Positions 1 through 8,527 of a stretch of DNA of 32,496 bases are shown here, in pieces; positions within the stretch are counted from its first letter, which is position 1; each line of letters begins with the position of its first letter. The stretch spans positions 1-32,496 of the forward strand of contig CAZLRZ010000006.1 in the NCBI GenBank assembly GCA_964562165.1, read 5' to 3'. Below the pieces are notes generated by a model. It ran no database searches and was not told the DNA's origin. It was given only the letters and a program-made list of their open reading frames with translations. The DNA comes from JAKQLP01 sp964562165. GTDB taxonomy: Bacteria > Patescibacteriota > Dojkabacteria > B142 > OLB20. The translations under genes and the position numbers were made by a program.

Positions 1-843
1 AAGCCTATGGCTGATGGGGTGATTTCTGACTTTGATTCAACCGAAGCTATGATTAGATACTTCATCTACAAAGTATATGAATTTTACCCTAAAATGTTTA
101 AGCTAACTAAGCCTCGTGTCGTTATAGGTATTCCTTCGTCCATAACCGAAGTAGAGGCTCGTGCAGTTATTGATGCCGCTGTTTCTGCAGGAGCGAGAAA
201 GGTTTATATTATCGAAGAGCCTATGGCTGCTGCAATTGGATCTAGACTCCCAATCGACGACGCTGCCGGAAGCATGATTGTAGATATTGGCGGAGGCACT
301 ACTGATATAGCGGTAATTTCTCTAGGCGGGATAGTAGTTGATAATACAATTAGGATTGGTGGAAATGAACTGGATGAAGAAATTTTGAATTATATTAAAT
401 ATAAGTACAATCTGTTGATTGGCTCTAAAATGGCTGAGGACGTTAAAATTGCAATCGGTTCAGCTGTTGCTATGAAGCCCGAAAAAGAATTAGATGTAAA
501 GGGTAGGGATATGTTAACTGGTTTGCCTAGAACTATTAAAATTTCAAGTATAGAAATTCGAGAGGCAATGTTAAAGGTCCTGGAAAAGATCTCAGATGCA
601 GTAAAAGGGGCTCTTGAAAGAACCCCTCCTGAAATACTGGCGGATCTGCTAGAAAGGGGAATAGTGCTTGCCGGTGGAGGTGCTTTAATACATGGGATTG
701 ATCGTTTTTTTGAGGATAGGTTAAAAACGCCAGTAATAATTACGGAAGATCCTATTAAGGCCGTAGTTCGCGGAACCGAGGTCTTGTTGGAAGAGTTGGA
801 GCTACTTGAGAGAATTCAAATTTCCAGAGATGAGATTATTTAA
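1..843 (+). CDS. mreB: Rod shape-determining protein MreB (5' truncated)
   Basis: Bacterial actin homologue that forms membrane-associated filaments and positions the elongation machinery of the cell wall. The frame is open from base 1: the first residues (KPMADGVISDFD) match an internal MreB segment, so the ATG at base 7 is not the start and roughly 60-65 N-terminal residues, including the first phosphate loop, lie off the window. Visible are the second phosphate-binding loop (DIGGGTTDIAVIS, about residue 95 of the fragment), the EEPMAAAIG segment just before it, and the adenosine-binding motif (GIVLAGGGALIHGID) near the C-terminus. It ends with TAA five bases before mreC and leads a compact mreB-mreC-mreD-PBP2 run. 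Family assignment is secure; only the start is missing. Confidence 0.97.
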   Translation, partial: KPMADGVISDFDSTEAMIRYFIYKVYEFYPKMFKLTKPRVVIGIPSSITEVEARAVIDAAVSAGARKVYIIEEPMAAAIGSRLPIDDAAGSMIVDIGGGTTDIAVISLGGIVVDNTIRIGGNELDEEILNYIKYKYNLLIGSKMAEDVKIAIGSAVAMKPEKELDVKGRDMLTGLPRTIKISSIEIREAMLKVLEKISDAVKGALERTPPEILADLLERGIVLAGGGALIHGIDRFFEDRLKTPVIITEDPIKAVVRGTEVLLEELELLERIQISRDEII

Positions 844-848
844 AAAAG

Positions 849-1634
849 ATGAATCAAAAGGGGTTAAAAAATTCTGATTTGATTTTGGGAATTACTATTT
901 CCCTTGTAATTATACTATTCTCCAGAATGGGCTTCCTAAATTCCATTAGTGGTTTTGTTTCGGAGTCGTTTGAAACAATCCAAACGGCAAATTATGGAGT
1001 TTTTGCATCAATTAAAGAAGATTTCTCGTTTGTCGCAGATTTAGCGGGAAATAAAGAAAAAATGCAAGCGCTGAAGAATGAGAGTGAATTCTTCAAGGCT
1101 GAAAATCAGCGCATAAAGCTTGAATTGGAATCCTTGCAGGAAATATTAGCACAAACTTCCTTTGATAAGGAGTATAAAACAACTCCGGCTCGAGTTCTAA
1201 CCTATGTAGAGAATGGTAATTTGATACTAATCAATAAGGGGGATGCAGATAACGTCGTTGTAGGGTCAGCTGTAATAAAAGAAGGTTGTTTTGTGGGTAG
1301 GGTATCAAAAACGTATCCATCAACTTCGTTGGTCGAGTTGCCATACTCTCCGAATATAAGGGTGCCCGTATTATTCCCCGATGAGGGGGTGAGGGGTTTC
1401 GTTGTGGGGTCTGATAGTCGTAAAATCTCCGTTTTAGATATTCCGAATTCGGCGAATGTCGCGCAAGGTAGTGTAGTAGTCACTTCTGGAGCGGACACCC
1501 AAATACCATACGGATTAATTGTGGGGAAGGTTTCTGAGCTGTTTTCAAGTAAAACCGACGTAAGTCAGCGCGTATATGTCGAATCGCCAATATTTTTAAA
1601 CCAACTTACAGATGTTTTTGTTGTAACTGAATAA
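849..1634 (+). CDS. mreC: Rod shape-determining protein MreC
   Basis: Bitopic membrane scaffold that links MreB filaments to PBP2 and RodA in the elongasome. The 261-residue protein has one N-terminal membrane helix (about residues 11-28), a coiled-coil stretch rich in Lys, Glu and Leu (about 70-105), and then the paired beta-barrel region typical of MreC, with glycine-rich turns such as GSAVIKEGCFVGRV and SGADTQIPYGLIVGKV. Length is normal for the family. The ATG follows the mreB stop by five bases with no Shine-Dalgarno sequence. Assignment rests on architecture plus the mreB/mreD/PBP2 context. Confidence 0.93.
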   Translation: MNQKGLKNSDLILGITISLVIILFSRMGFLNSISGFVSESFETIQTANYGVFASIKEDFSFVADLAGNKEKMQALKNESEFFKAENQRIKLELESLQEILAQTSFDKEYKTTPARVLTYVENGNLILINKGDADNVVVGSAVIKEGCFVGRVSKTYPSTSLVELPYSPNIRVPVLFPDEGVRGFVVGSDSRKISVLDIPNSANVAQGSVVVTSGADTQIPYGLIVGKVSELFSSKTDVSQRVYVESPIFLNQLTDVFVVTE

Positions 1635-1636
1635 TT

Positions 1637-2110
1637 ATGATAAAAAATAATCGAATAATCTTTTTACTAATTTTTGCCTTCTTTTTAGAGGTTCTATTAA
1701 AGAGTTCGGGCATAAATTTTTTAGTTTCGCTTGAGCCTTTAATAATAATTTGTTTGGTTTACCAAGAAAAACGCGAAAGGAATAATTTTATTTTCATTCT
1801 ATTTATTATTTTTAGTTTGCTGCTAGAAATTATTAATTTTAATTTTATTGGTTTAAGGGCATTATCTTTTTCGTTAATATATTTAATTGTAAATTTGCTT
1901 ACTGGAGTTTTTAAAATCTTAAAAAGGAACACCAATTTTAAAGTCCTTCTGGTATTGATTATGCAGCTTTTAGTAATACAGATCTTTTCAGGGCTCTATA
2001 GGGCTGGGTTTGTAACCCTTGACCTGGCTGGGATTATCGCGAATTTCTTCTTATACATAATAGTAAATAGTTTCTTTAACAAATTAATCCCTAATAAGTA
2101 TATTATTTAA
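1637..2110 (+). CDS. mreD: Probable rod shape-determining membrane protein MreD
   Basis: Small polytopic inner-membrane protein of the elongation complex. The 157 residues are almost entirely hydrophobic, with about five predicted membrane segments, a first helix directly at the N-terminus, and a short charged loop (YQEKRERNN) after the second. MreD diverges fast, so identity comes mainly from size, topology and position between mreC and PBP2. The start codon lies two bases after the mreC stop, suggesting translational coupling. No catalytic residues are expected. Confidence 0.82.
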   Translation: MIKNNRIIFLLIFAFFLEVLLKSSGINFLVSLEPLIIICLVYQEKRERNNFIFILFIIFSLLLEIINFNFIGLRALSFSLIYLIVNLLTGVFKILKRNTNFKVLLVLIMQLLVIQIFSGLYRAGFVTLDLAGIIANFFLYIIVNSFFNKLIPNKYII

Positions 2111-2115
2111 GAATA

Positions 2116-3990
2116 ATGCAATTAAGTTCAACTAATAAAGATTTTAAACTTGAAATTGATACTGATGATTTTCAGTGGAGGGTGATATTCTTATATATCA
2201 TGTTGGTAGGGGTTTTCTTGTATTTATTACTCGGGGCTTTTGAACTTCAGATTATTAAAGGGCAACAAAGTTATCAAGTTGCGAAACGTACAAATCAATA
2301 TCAGGTAAAGACTTTAGCCTCTAGGGGTTTGATTTATAGTTCCGACGAAATAAAGCTTGCTTATAATTCACCTGGGTATTCACTCATTTTAAACACAAAT
2401 GAATTATTGCAAAATGAAGAGGATAAAACGCTTGTTTTAATCTCTTCAATATTAGGAATTGATCAGGATTTATTTATAAAAGATTCTAAGGCTAAGGTAT
2501 ACGATGAAACAGGCGCTAGAATTTTATCAGACAGAATAACTTTAAAATCTAACCTAACATACGATCAATATTATCTTTTATTGAGTAGGATTGAAGAACT
2601 TAAAGGAGTGCATTTAATTATTGAACCAAAGAGAACTTATTCTGATCCTTTGGCATTTTCCAATGTTATTGGCTATCTTGGCGATCCTACACAAAAGGAT
2701 ATTGAAAGTGGAATATATTCAGAATCGCAAATAGGAAAAACTGGCATAGAGGGTTTTTACGATAATTTTTTACGAGGAAAAGAGGGTTTGTCTGTGATTG
2801 AAAAGGAGGTCGTTTCGGGAAGTTTCGTAGATTACAATGCATACGAATCTACTCCTGGCAATAATGTATATTTAACAATTGATAGTAGGTGGCAAAAAAG
2901 TTTGTATGAGATATTAAATAAAAGTGTGGGGACTGTTAAAGCTTTTGGTGGAGCTGGTGTGATAGTGAATAGTAGGACAGGTGAAGTTAAAGCTATGGTT
3001 ACAAATCCTTCATATGATAATAATTTGTTTGCAGATGGAATTAGCTATAACGATTATCAATCATTGATTAATGATCCTAAAAAGCCTTTGTTCAATAGAC
3101 CTGTATCTTTACAATTACCTCCGGGGTCTATCATGAAGATTGTTGCCGCAACAGCAGGGTTAGAATCCGGTGTCATTAAAGAGTTTGATGAAAAGCTTTC
3201 AGATAGATGTATAGATTTGCCTGGAGATATTAAATTTTGCGAAGCCGACCGTGGATATGTTGGTTGGGTAAACGTAAAAGAGGCAATGGCCAGATCTAGC
3301 AATATATTCTTTTGTTTGGTGATGCAGGATATGAGAGCGAAAAATATAGGATATGAATACTATTATGATATTGCTAAAAATTATGGACTTGGAAATAAAT
3401 CGGGTATTGATATTTGGGGAGAGGTGTCCGGAACAATCCCTAATGCAGATTATAAAATGGCAACAGTAAAACAGCCTTGGTACATTGGGGATGAGTGTAA
3501 CACAGTAATCGGACAGGGTTATGTAACTGTCACACCACTACAGATGGCAATGTTAGTTTCAACCGTTATGAATGATGGCGAGCTCGTTAAGCCTCACTTA
3601 ATATCGAAGGTGGTAGATCAATCTGGGGCAGTAATAATGGAGAAAGGCACCGAGCAAGTTAGAAGCCTTCATGTGTCTGAGGAGACGCTTAGAATATTAA
3701 AAGAGGGGTTGCAATTGGGTGTGCAGGCGGGAACTGCTGGTGGATTAAAGGGGCTTCCTGGGAATCCTGGGGCAAAAACAGGATCCTCAGATGCAGGTGA
3801 ATGGATCAATGGAACATATTACGATGGAGCACATTCGTGGATAATGGGTTGTTTTGATTTTGAAAATGAAAATTATTGTTTTACTGTAATGCAGCAATGG
3901 GGTGGTCGAGGCTACAAAACAGTTCCAATTATGAAAAAGTTTATAAATTGCTTATACAATAACTTCTCAAGCAGCTGCGCAAATATCTAA
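2116..3990 (+). CDS. mrdA: Penicillin-binding protein 2 (elongation transpeptidase)
   Basis: Class B penicillin-binding protein: the DD-transpeptidase that cross-links peptidoglycan during elongation. The 624 residues show one membrane anchor (about 23-46), a non-penicillin-binding dimerisation domain with the GKTGIEGFYD motif (about 207-217), and a transpeptidase domain with all three active-site motifs: S338-I-M-K341 (SxxK, nucleophile S338), S394-S-N396 (SxN) and K554-T-G-S557 (KTGS). Length is normal. It closes the mre cluster; no rodA follows, so that partner must lie elsewhere. The ATG is five bases after mreD. A cell-division PBP3 is possible in principle, but the mre context favours PBP2. 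Confidence 0.93.
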   Translation: MQLSSTNKDFKLEIDTDDFQWRVIFLYIMLVGVFLYLLLGAFELQIIKGQQSYQVAKRTNQYQVKTLASRGLIYSSDEIKLAYNSPGYSLILNTNELLQNEEDKTLVLISSILGIDQDLFIKDSKAKVYDETGARILSDRITLKSNLTYDQYYLLLSRIEELKGVHLIIEPKRTYSDPLAFSNVIGYLGDPTQKDIESGIYSESQIGKTGIEGFYDNFLRGKEGLSVIEKEVVSGSFVDYNAYESTPGNNVYLTIDSRWQKSLYEILNKSVGTVKAFGGAGVIVNSRTGEVKAMVTNPSYDNNLFADGISYNDYQSLINDPKKPLFNRPVSLQLPPGSIMKIVAATAGLESGVIKEFDEKLSDRCIDLPGDIKFCEADRGYVGWVNVKEAMARSSNIFFCLVMQDMRAKNIGYEYYYDIAKNYGLGNKSGIDIWGEVSGTIPNADYKMATVKQPWYIGDECNTVIGQGYVTVTPLQMAMLVSTVMNDGELVKPHLISKVVDQSGAVIMEKGTEQVRSLHVSEETLRILKEGLQLGVQAGTAGGLKGLPGNPGAKTGSSDAGEWINGTYYDGAHSWIMGCFDFENENYCFTVMQQWGGRGYKTVPIMKKFINCLYNNFSSSCANI

Positions 3991-4008
3991 AAATTTATAA
4001 ATAATCAC

Positions 4009-4872
4009 ATGACAAATTTTATTAGGTCTAGCGACCCTAAGTTCCCGATGCTGTTAAAGCGAATCACTGATTGCCCTAAAGGGTTATACCATAAAGGAGA
4101 CTTGTCAAAATTTGATTTCCAGAAATCTGTTTGTATTGTTGGTACCAGGAAAATTACCGATTATGGTAGGCAGTGTATAGACTGGCTAATTCAAAATTGT
4201 GCAAGATATGGCATTTCGGTTGTGAGCGGTTTGGCTATAGGAGTAGATTCAGTTACACACTACAGATGTTTAGAAATGGGCGTGAAAACTTTGGCTGTAT
4301 TGCCTTTGGGCATAGATAATATTACACCAAGTAGAAATAGAAATTTATACAATATGATTATTTCTAGCGGTGGGTGCGTAATATCGGAAGATCAAGATGT
4401 GGCATCTTATAATAAATACTTCTTCCCAAGGAGAAACAGAATAATTGCTGGCCTTAGCCCTGTATGTATAGTAGTTGAGGCTGGCAGAAAAAGTGGTTCG
4501 ATTATTACAGCGGATTTAGCATTCGATTATGGTAGGATTGTCTTTGCTATACCTGGTGATTTAAACAGGGAATATAGTGTAGGAGCTAATAATTTGATTG
4601 TTCACAACAAGGCGGAGCTATTGTCTGATTTTAATCAAGTCTGTGATGCCTTGGGCATTGAAAAGTCAGATAGTCAAAAGCCTTGCAATGTTTCGGATGA
4701 TGCTTTAATGATATTAAAAAAGATTGGCTCTGGAATAAATTATGAATCAAAATTGTATGAGTCAATAGAAAGTTTAAGTAAAGCTAAAATAAATCTCTTG
4801 TTGACTGAATTAGAACTTAATAATATTATAATGCGCAGTTCAACTGGAGAAATATGTTTGCAAATTACTTAA
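4009..4872 (+). CDS. dprA: DNA-processing protein DprA/Smf
   Basis: DprA protects incoming single-stranded DNA during natural transformation and loads RecA on it. The 287-residue protein has the Rossmann-like DprA core: IVGTRKITDYG (residues 43-53), SGLAIGVDS (73-81), LPLGIDNITPSRN (98-110), the PRRNRIIAG motif (140-148) and EAGRKSGSIITA (157-168). The C-terminal ~75 residues look like the winged-helix domain often attached. It sits between PBP2 and topA; dprA-topA adjacency is common in Gram-positives and many other bacteria. It implies that DNA uptake is maintained, as often proposed for reduced episymbionts. No Shine-Dalgarno sequence is visible before the ATG. Confidence 0.95.
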   Translation: MTNFIRSSDPKFPMLLKRITDCPKGLYHKGDLSKFDFQKSVCIVGTRKITDYGRQCIDWLIQNCARYGISVVSGLAIGVDSVTHYRCLEMGVKTLAVLPLGIDNITPSRNRNLYNMIISSGGCVISEDQDVASYNKYFFPRRNRIIAGLSPVCIVVEAGRKSGSIITADLAFDYGRIVFAIPGDLNREYSVGANNLIVHNKAELLSDFNQVCDALGIEKSDSQKPCNVSDDALMILKKIGSGINYESKLYESIESLSKAKINLLLTELELNNIIMRSSTGEICLQIT

Positions 4873-4896
4873 TTATCAAGTATTTTATTATCTATT

Positions 4897-7137
4897 ATGA
4901 AATTAGTAATCGTCGAATCGCCCTCAAAAGCGAAAACAATTGAAAAATACTTAGGCAAAGGTTACAAGGTTATTGCTTCAAAAGGGCATATAGTGGACTT
5001 GCCTAAATCCTCAATTTCCATTGATGTCGAAAATGATTTTGCTCCCGCATATGAAGTTAAAAACGCAGCAGTTCTCAAACAAATAAAAAGCGAATTTAAA
5101 GAAGCTGACTCTCTAATACTTGCAGTTGACCCTGATAGAGAAGGAGAAGCAATCGCATGGCATATTGCCAGAGAACTCAAATTAATAGATAAATCTGGTA
5201 AAAAGTCATCAAAAAACAAAAAAGATTTGATGCGAATAGTTTTCACGGAAATCACTAAAGATGCTGTTACGAAAGCGATCAATTCACCTAGAGATATCGA
5301 TATAAATTTAGTAAATGCACAACAAACACGCCGCATATTAGACCGTTTGGTAGGTTATAAATTGTCCCCATTATTATGGAAGAAGTTAATGTTCGGCTTA
5401 TCTGCCGGTAGAGTACAATCTGTTGCTCTAAAGTTGGTTGTGGAAAAAGAAGACGAAAGAAATTCCTTCAAATCTGAGGAGTTTTGGAATATTTATTCAT
5501 ACTTGTCTGCTCAAAAATTTGATGAACCTGTACATATAAAAATCAACAAGGCCGATGTTAAAGAGGATATCCCATGCGTAGATGTTTCAGAGAAGAACTG
5601 TTTTAAATTTACATTAGCAAAAATTCATGGAGAAAAAGCTAAAGTTTTAAATGAAAATCAGGCGCTTTCAATTGTAGAAAGTTCAAGATCAGGGAAATGG
5701 ATTATCGAAGATATAACATCAAAAATTATCAATAGACAGCCTTTTCCACCATTCAATACCTCAACTCTACAACAGTCTTCAGCGAGTGTTTTGGGGTTTT
5801 CGGCCAGTAGAACAATGAAAATAGCTCAGCAACTATATGAACAGGGGAACATCTCTTATATGAGAACGGATTCCTTTAATATTTCATTGGATGCACAAGC
5901 GGCGATGAAAGACTATATTGTAAAAAGTTTCGGTGAAAACTACCTGCCTCCAAAACCGCGTATTTATAAAACCAAGTCAAAAGTGGCTCAAGAGGCCCAT
6001 GAGGCTATTAGGCCAAGTCATATAGAGAAAAAAGGCTCCGACCTTAAACTAACTCTTGACCAAAAGAAGCTTTACGATCTCATTTGGAGAAGAACCTTAG
6101 CTAGTCAGATGGCAGATGCAAAGGTAGAATCCAATAAAATTTTGGTGAAAGTCGCAGACTATGTTTATTCCATTGATGGTCAAAAAACACTTTTTCCGGG
6201 ACATTACATTCTAAAAGGAGACAAATTAAAAGATATTGAATTGCCAGATTTTAAAAAAGAACAAGAGTTATTTGTTTTAGGTATGCAGGCAGAGCAAAAG
6301 TACACAGAGCCTCCTGCTCGATATACTGAGGCCACATTAATTAAGGCCCTTGAATTTTATGGTATAGGCAGACCTTCTACTTATGCACCAATTATTACAA
6401 ATATTATAAGTAGAAAATATATTGAAAAAGATGGAAAATTTTTGATTCCCAGTCTTATCGGAATCAGCCTTATAAAACTGTTGAAAGACCACTTTTCGGA
6501 CATAATTGACGTTAAGTTCACCGCCGAAATGGAGGACGATCTTGATGAAATCGCAAACGGAGAGCGATCGTGGATTAAGACCTTGTCCGAATTCTACAAG
6601 GGCTTCGAAAAAAGTTTAATAAAAGGGGAGAAGGTAATAGAGAAGGATAAATATAATATAGTTGGGACTTCAGATGAAAAATGTCCGATTTGCAAAGGTA
6701 AAATGGTAATTAAGTTAGGGCGATTTAGTCCTTTCCTTTCTTGCAAAAAGTTTCCAAAATGTAAGGGGATAATGTCATTAAATAAAAAAGACGAAATTAA
6801 TGTTGATATTAACAGTGAGGATTTTAAATCAAAATATCTAGAGGGACCAAAAACTGAAGATGGAAGAATTTATAATTTCAAGAAAAGCCGGTTTGGATAT
6901 TTCTGGGCTCATCCAGATTATCCTAAAGTTAAAGATGCAAGGCCCCTTGAATACCTTCCCGAAATTAATAAAAAACTTTTTGGAGCTACTCCAAAGCTAG
7001 ATGGGGTAAAGTTTGTTCTAAGAAAGGGTAGATTTGGTGTGTTTTGGGCTCATCCCGATTATCCAAATGTGAAAAAAATAGAAAAAATCAACATGAAAGA
7101 AGTAAGAGCCAAAATGAAAGAGTTAGAATTGCTCTAA
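4897..7137 (+). CDS. topA: DNA topoisomerase I (type IA)
   Basis: Relaxes negative supercoils by transient single-strand cleavage. The 746-residue enzyme has an N-terminal Toprim domain beginning KLVIVESPSKAKTIEKYLG with the acidic DPDREGEAIAWH motif, and the catalytic tyrosine Y321 in SYMRTDS. A single four-cysteine zinc ribbon is retained (C596, C599, C616, C622). After it come two near-identical blocks, FGYFWAHPDYPKVK (666-679) and FGVFWAHPDYPNVK (713-726), 47 residues apart, which resemble zinc-ribbon repeats that have lost their cysteines. It follows dprA by 24 bases with no Shine-Dalgarno sequence and is followed by a 332-base gap, so it probably ends its transcription unit. Confidence 0.97.
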   Translation: MKLVIVESPSKAKTIEKYLGKGYKVIASKGHIVDLPKSSISIDVENDFAPAYEVKNAAVLKQIKSEFKEADSLILAVDPDREGEAIAWHIARELKLIDKSGKKSSKNKKDLMRIVFTEITKDAVTKAINSPRDIDINLVNAQQTRRILDRLVGYKLSPLLWKKLMFGLSAGRVQSVALKLVVEKEDERNSFKSEEFWNIYSYLSAQKFDEPVHIKINKADVKEDIPCVDVSEKNCFKFTLAKIHGEKAKVLNENQALSIVESSRSGKWIIEDITSKIINRQPFPPFNTSTLQQSSASVLGFSASRTMKIAQQLYEQGNISYMRTDSFNISLDAQAAMKDYIVKSFGENYLPPKPRIYKTKSKVAQEAHEAIRPSHIEKKGSDLKLTLDQKKLYDLIWRRTLASQMADAKVESNKILVKVADYVYSIDGQKTLFPGHYILKGDKLKDIELPDFKKEQELFVLGMQAEQKYTEPPARYTEATLIKALEFYGIGRPSTYAPIITNIISRKYIEKDGKFLIPSLIGISLIKLLKDHFSDIIDVKFTAEMEDDLDEIANGERSWIKTLSEFYKGFEKSLIKGEKVIEKDKYNIVGTSDEKCPICKGKMVIKLGRFSPFLSCKKFPKCKGIMSLNKKDEINVDINSEDFKSKYLEGPKTEDGRIYNFKKSRFGYFWAHPDYPKVKDARPLEYLPEINKKLFGATPKLDGVKFVLRKGRFGVFWAHPDYPNVKKIEKINMKEVRAKMKELELL

Positions 7138-7249
7138 TTTCCTGCAAAAAACAAAAAATTTCCGTCCCTAAAAAGTAAAATACTCACAAAGCTGTTTGTC
7201 TCTGGCTTTATGCCCATATCTATTTGTGGCGAGGAAGTCCTGTGGAGGA

Positions 7250-7276
7250 TTGGCTTTAGGGCTGTCTTGATATAAT
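7250..7276 (+). promoter_or_regulatory. Candidate upstream promoter of rpsB (P1)
   Basis: An extended -10 (TGA-TATAAT, 7268-7276) is preceded by TTGGCT at 7250-7255 with a short 15-base spacer. The -10 matches the one before rpsU. A transcript from here would start near 7283, contain the hairpin at 7303-7319 and run through the second promoter into rpsB. The -35 fit is only moderate. Confidence 0.4.
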
Positions 7277-7351
7277 TATTTGAACAATTCTATGATTTCT
7301 GGGTGTATGGCGGATACGCAAATGGTATGGTATTAGGGCTCTGAGTATGTT

Positions 7352-7381
7352 TTGATATTTTTGAATAATATGTGCTATAAT
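7352..7381 (+). promoter_or_regulatory. Main promoter of the rpsB-tsf-frr operon (P2)
   Basis: TTGATA (7352-7357), an 18-base spacer and a perfect TATAAT (7376-7381) with an extended TG at 7373-7374. This is one of the two best sigma70-type promoters in the window. Transcription would start near 7388, giving an rpsB leader of about 82 bases. Confidence 0.75.
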
Positions 7382-7397
7382 TTCCAAATAAATCACA

Positions 7398-7447
7398 CAC
7401 CCAATTTTAATTTATCCTTGCTCGAAATAAAAATGAGCTTCTGGGTG
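7398..7447 (+). promoter_or_regulatory. Possible structured leader of rpsB
   Basis: Within the transcript predicted from P2, CACCCA (7398-7403) can pair with TGGGTG (7442-7447), enclosing an inner stem GCTC (7420-7423) / GAGC (7435-7438). The outer stem ends eight bases before the AAAGGA Shine-Dalgarno sequence (7455-7460). Such leaders often bind the ribosomal protein they encode, but no known S2 leader motif is recognised here. Pairing was found by eye only. Confidence 0.35.
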
Positions 7448-7454
7448 GAGGTAT

Positions 7455-7460
7455 AAAGGA
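7455..7460 (+). promoter_or_regulatory. Shine-Dalgarno site of rpsB
   Basis: AAAGGA lies nine bases before the ATG at 7470 and supports that start. A second purine block, GGAGGT (7447-7452), lies further upstream and overlaps the possible leader stem. Clear Shine-Dalgarno sequences are rare in this window. Confidence 0.65.
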
Positions 7461-7469
7461 ATAACAAAT

Positions 7470-8501
7470 ATGGAAGACAAATCTTCAACAACCGTTGTTG
7501 ACGGCAACTCAACAGTAAGTACAGTAAGTATCCCCGAAATTAAAGAGTTTCTAAAGGCTGGTGTTCAATTTGGACACGAAACCGTTAGGTGGAATCCTAA
7601 AATGAAACAATACATTTATGGATCTAAAAATAAAATTCACATTTTGGATCTTCAAAAAACCTTGCCAATGTTAGAAGATGCTTGTAAATTTTTAAGTGGA
7701 GCCGCAAAAAGAGGTCCAGTCCTTTTTATCGCTACTAAAAGACAGGCCAGAGATATCGTAGAAAAATATGCAGTAGAGTCTGGTTCATATTTTGTAACAT
7801 ATAGATGGTTGGGCGGTTTACTTACCAACTTCAAAATGATTAAGAAATCATTAAACAGATATATGCAAATTGAAGAAGAATTTGAAAAAGGAGTTGTAAA
7901 TAGAACTAAATTTGAAGTAAATCAACTCAAAAAAGAATGGGAAAGAATGAATAGAATATACCGTGGAGTTAAAACCATGGATAGATTCCCAAGCGCAGTT
8001 GTTTTAGTTGACTGTCATTACGAAAAGGGTGCGGCACTAGAAGCTAGAGCTGCCGGAATTCCAATAATTTCGATGGTAGACACAAATTCAGATCCAGATC
8101 TAGTAGATTTTGTAATCCCATCAAATGATGATGCTTCAAAGTCATTAACATTAATTTTAGGAATTTTGTCCGAGGCTATTAAATCAGGAAATGGTGGTCA
8201 TGGTGTAAAACATGTTTTTAAAGATTTCTCTAATTATGAAGTGCAGATTATAAAACAAAATGCACCTTCAGTTAATGAAATCCAAAAGATTAAAACATTT
8301 GAGAGCGCTCCAGAAGAACAAAAAGTTTATGCTAAACCACAAATCAAGGCAAAAGTTGGTGTTCAAAAAGGAATTTTGGAACTAGTTAAAGAAGAGGCCA
8401 AAAAAGAAGAATTAAAAAGCACCAAAAAAGTAGCAGCTGCACCAAAAACAACAAAGGTTGTAAAGACCAAAGCAAAGGCTACTAAAAAAACAAAAAAATA
8501 A
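7470..8501 (+). CDS. rpsB: 30S ribosomal protein S2 (long form)
   Basis: Small-subunit protein needed for S1 docking and mRNA binding. The core is clear: IPEIKEFLKAGVQFGHETVRWNPKM near residues 22-46, IHILDLQKT, FIATKRQARD, YRWLGGLLTNF and IPIISMVDTNSDPDLVDFVIPSNDDA. At 343 residues it is about 90-100 longer than the usual ~240-250: there is a Ser/Thr-rich N-terminal extension of ~20 residues and a C-terminal tail of ~80 residues ending in an Ala/Lys/Thr-rich, strongly basic stretch. It is first in an operon with tsf and frr and has its own promoter and Shine-Dalgarno sequence. Confidence 0.97.
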   Translation: MEDKSSTTVVDGNSTVSTVSIPEIKEFLKAGVQFGHETVRWNPKMKQYIYGSKNKIHILDLQKTLPMLEDACKFLSGAAKRGPVLFIATKRQARDIVEKYAVESGSYFVTYRWLGGLLTNFKMIKKSLNRYMQIEEEFEKGVVNRTKFEVNQLKKEWERMNRIYRGVKTMDRFPSAVVLVDCHYEKGAALEARAAGIPIISMVDTNSDPDLVDFVIPSNDDASKSLTLILGILSEAIKSGNGGHGVKHVFKDFSNYEVQIIKQNAPSVNEIQKIKTFESAPEEQKVYAKPQIKAKVGVQKGILELVKEEAKKEELKSTKKVAAAPKTTKVVKTKAKATKKTKK

Positions 8502-8527
8502 ATTTTACTTATTAATCTAAACTGAAA

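Larger units (their letters stand above)
7138..7469 (+). other. Intergenic region with the rpsB promoters and leader
   Basis: These 332 bases between topA and rpsB hold no convincing gene. They contain two extended -10 promoter candidates (7250-7276 and 7352-7381), a small hairpin at 7303-7319 (GTGTAT, loop GGCGG, ATACGC), a repeated 9-mer TTCTGGGTG (7297-7305 and 7439-7447), and a folded rpsB leader (7398-7447). The first ~100 bases after topA show no T-tract terminator and nothing else I recognise. Confidence 0.6.

Noticed and set aside
7228..7262. GAGGAAGTCC near 7231 looked like the conserved start of RNase P RNA (GAGGAAAGTCC).
   Set aside because: One base is missing, and none of the other RNase P RNA conserved elements or stems could be found around it; the region is too short before the next promoter and rpsB.
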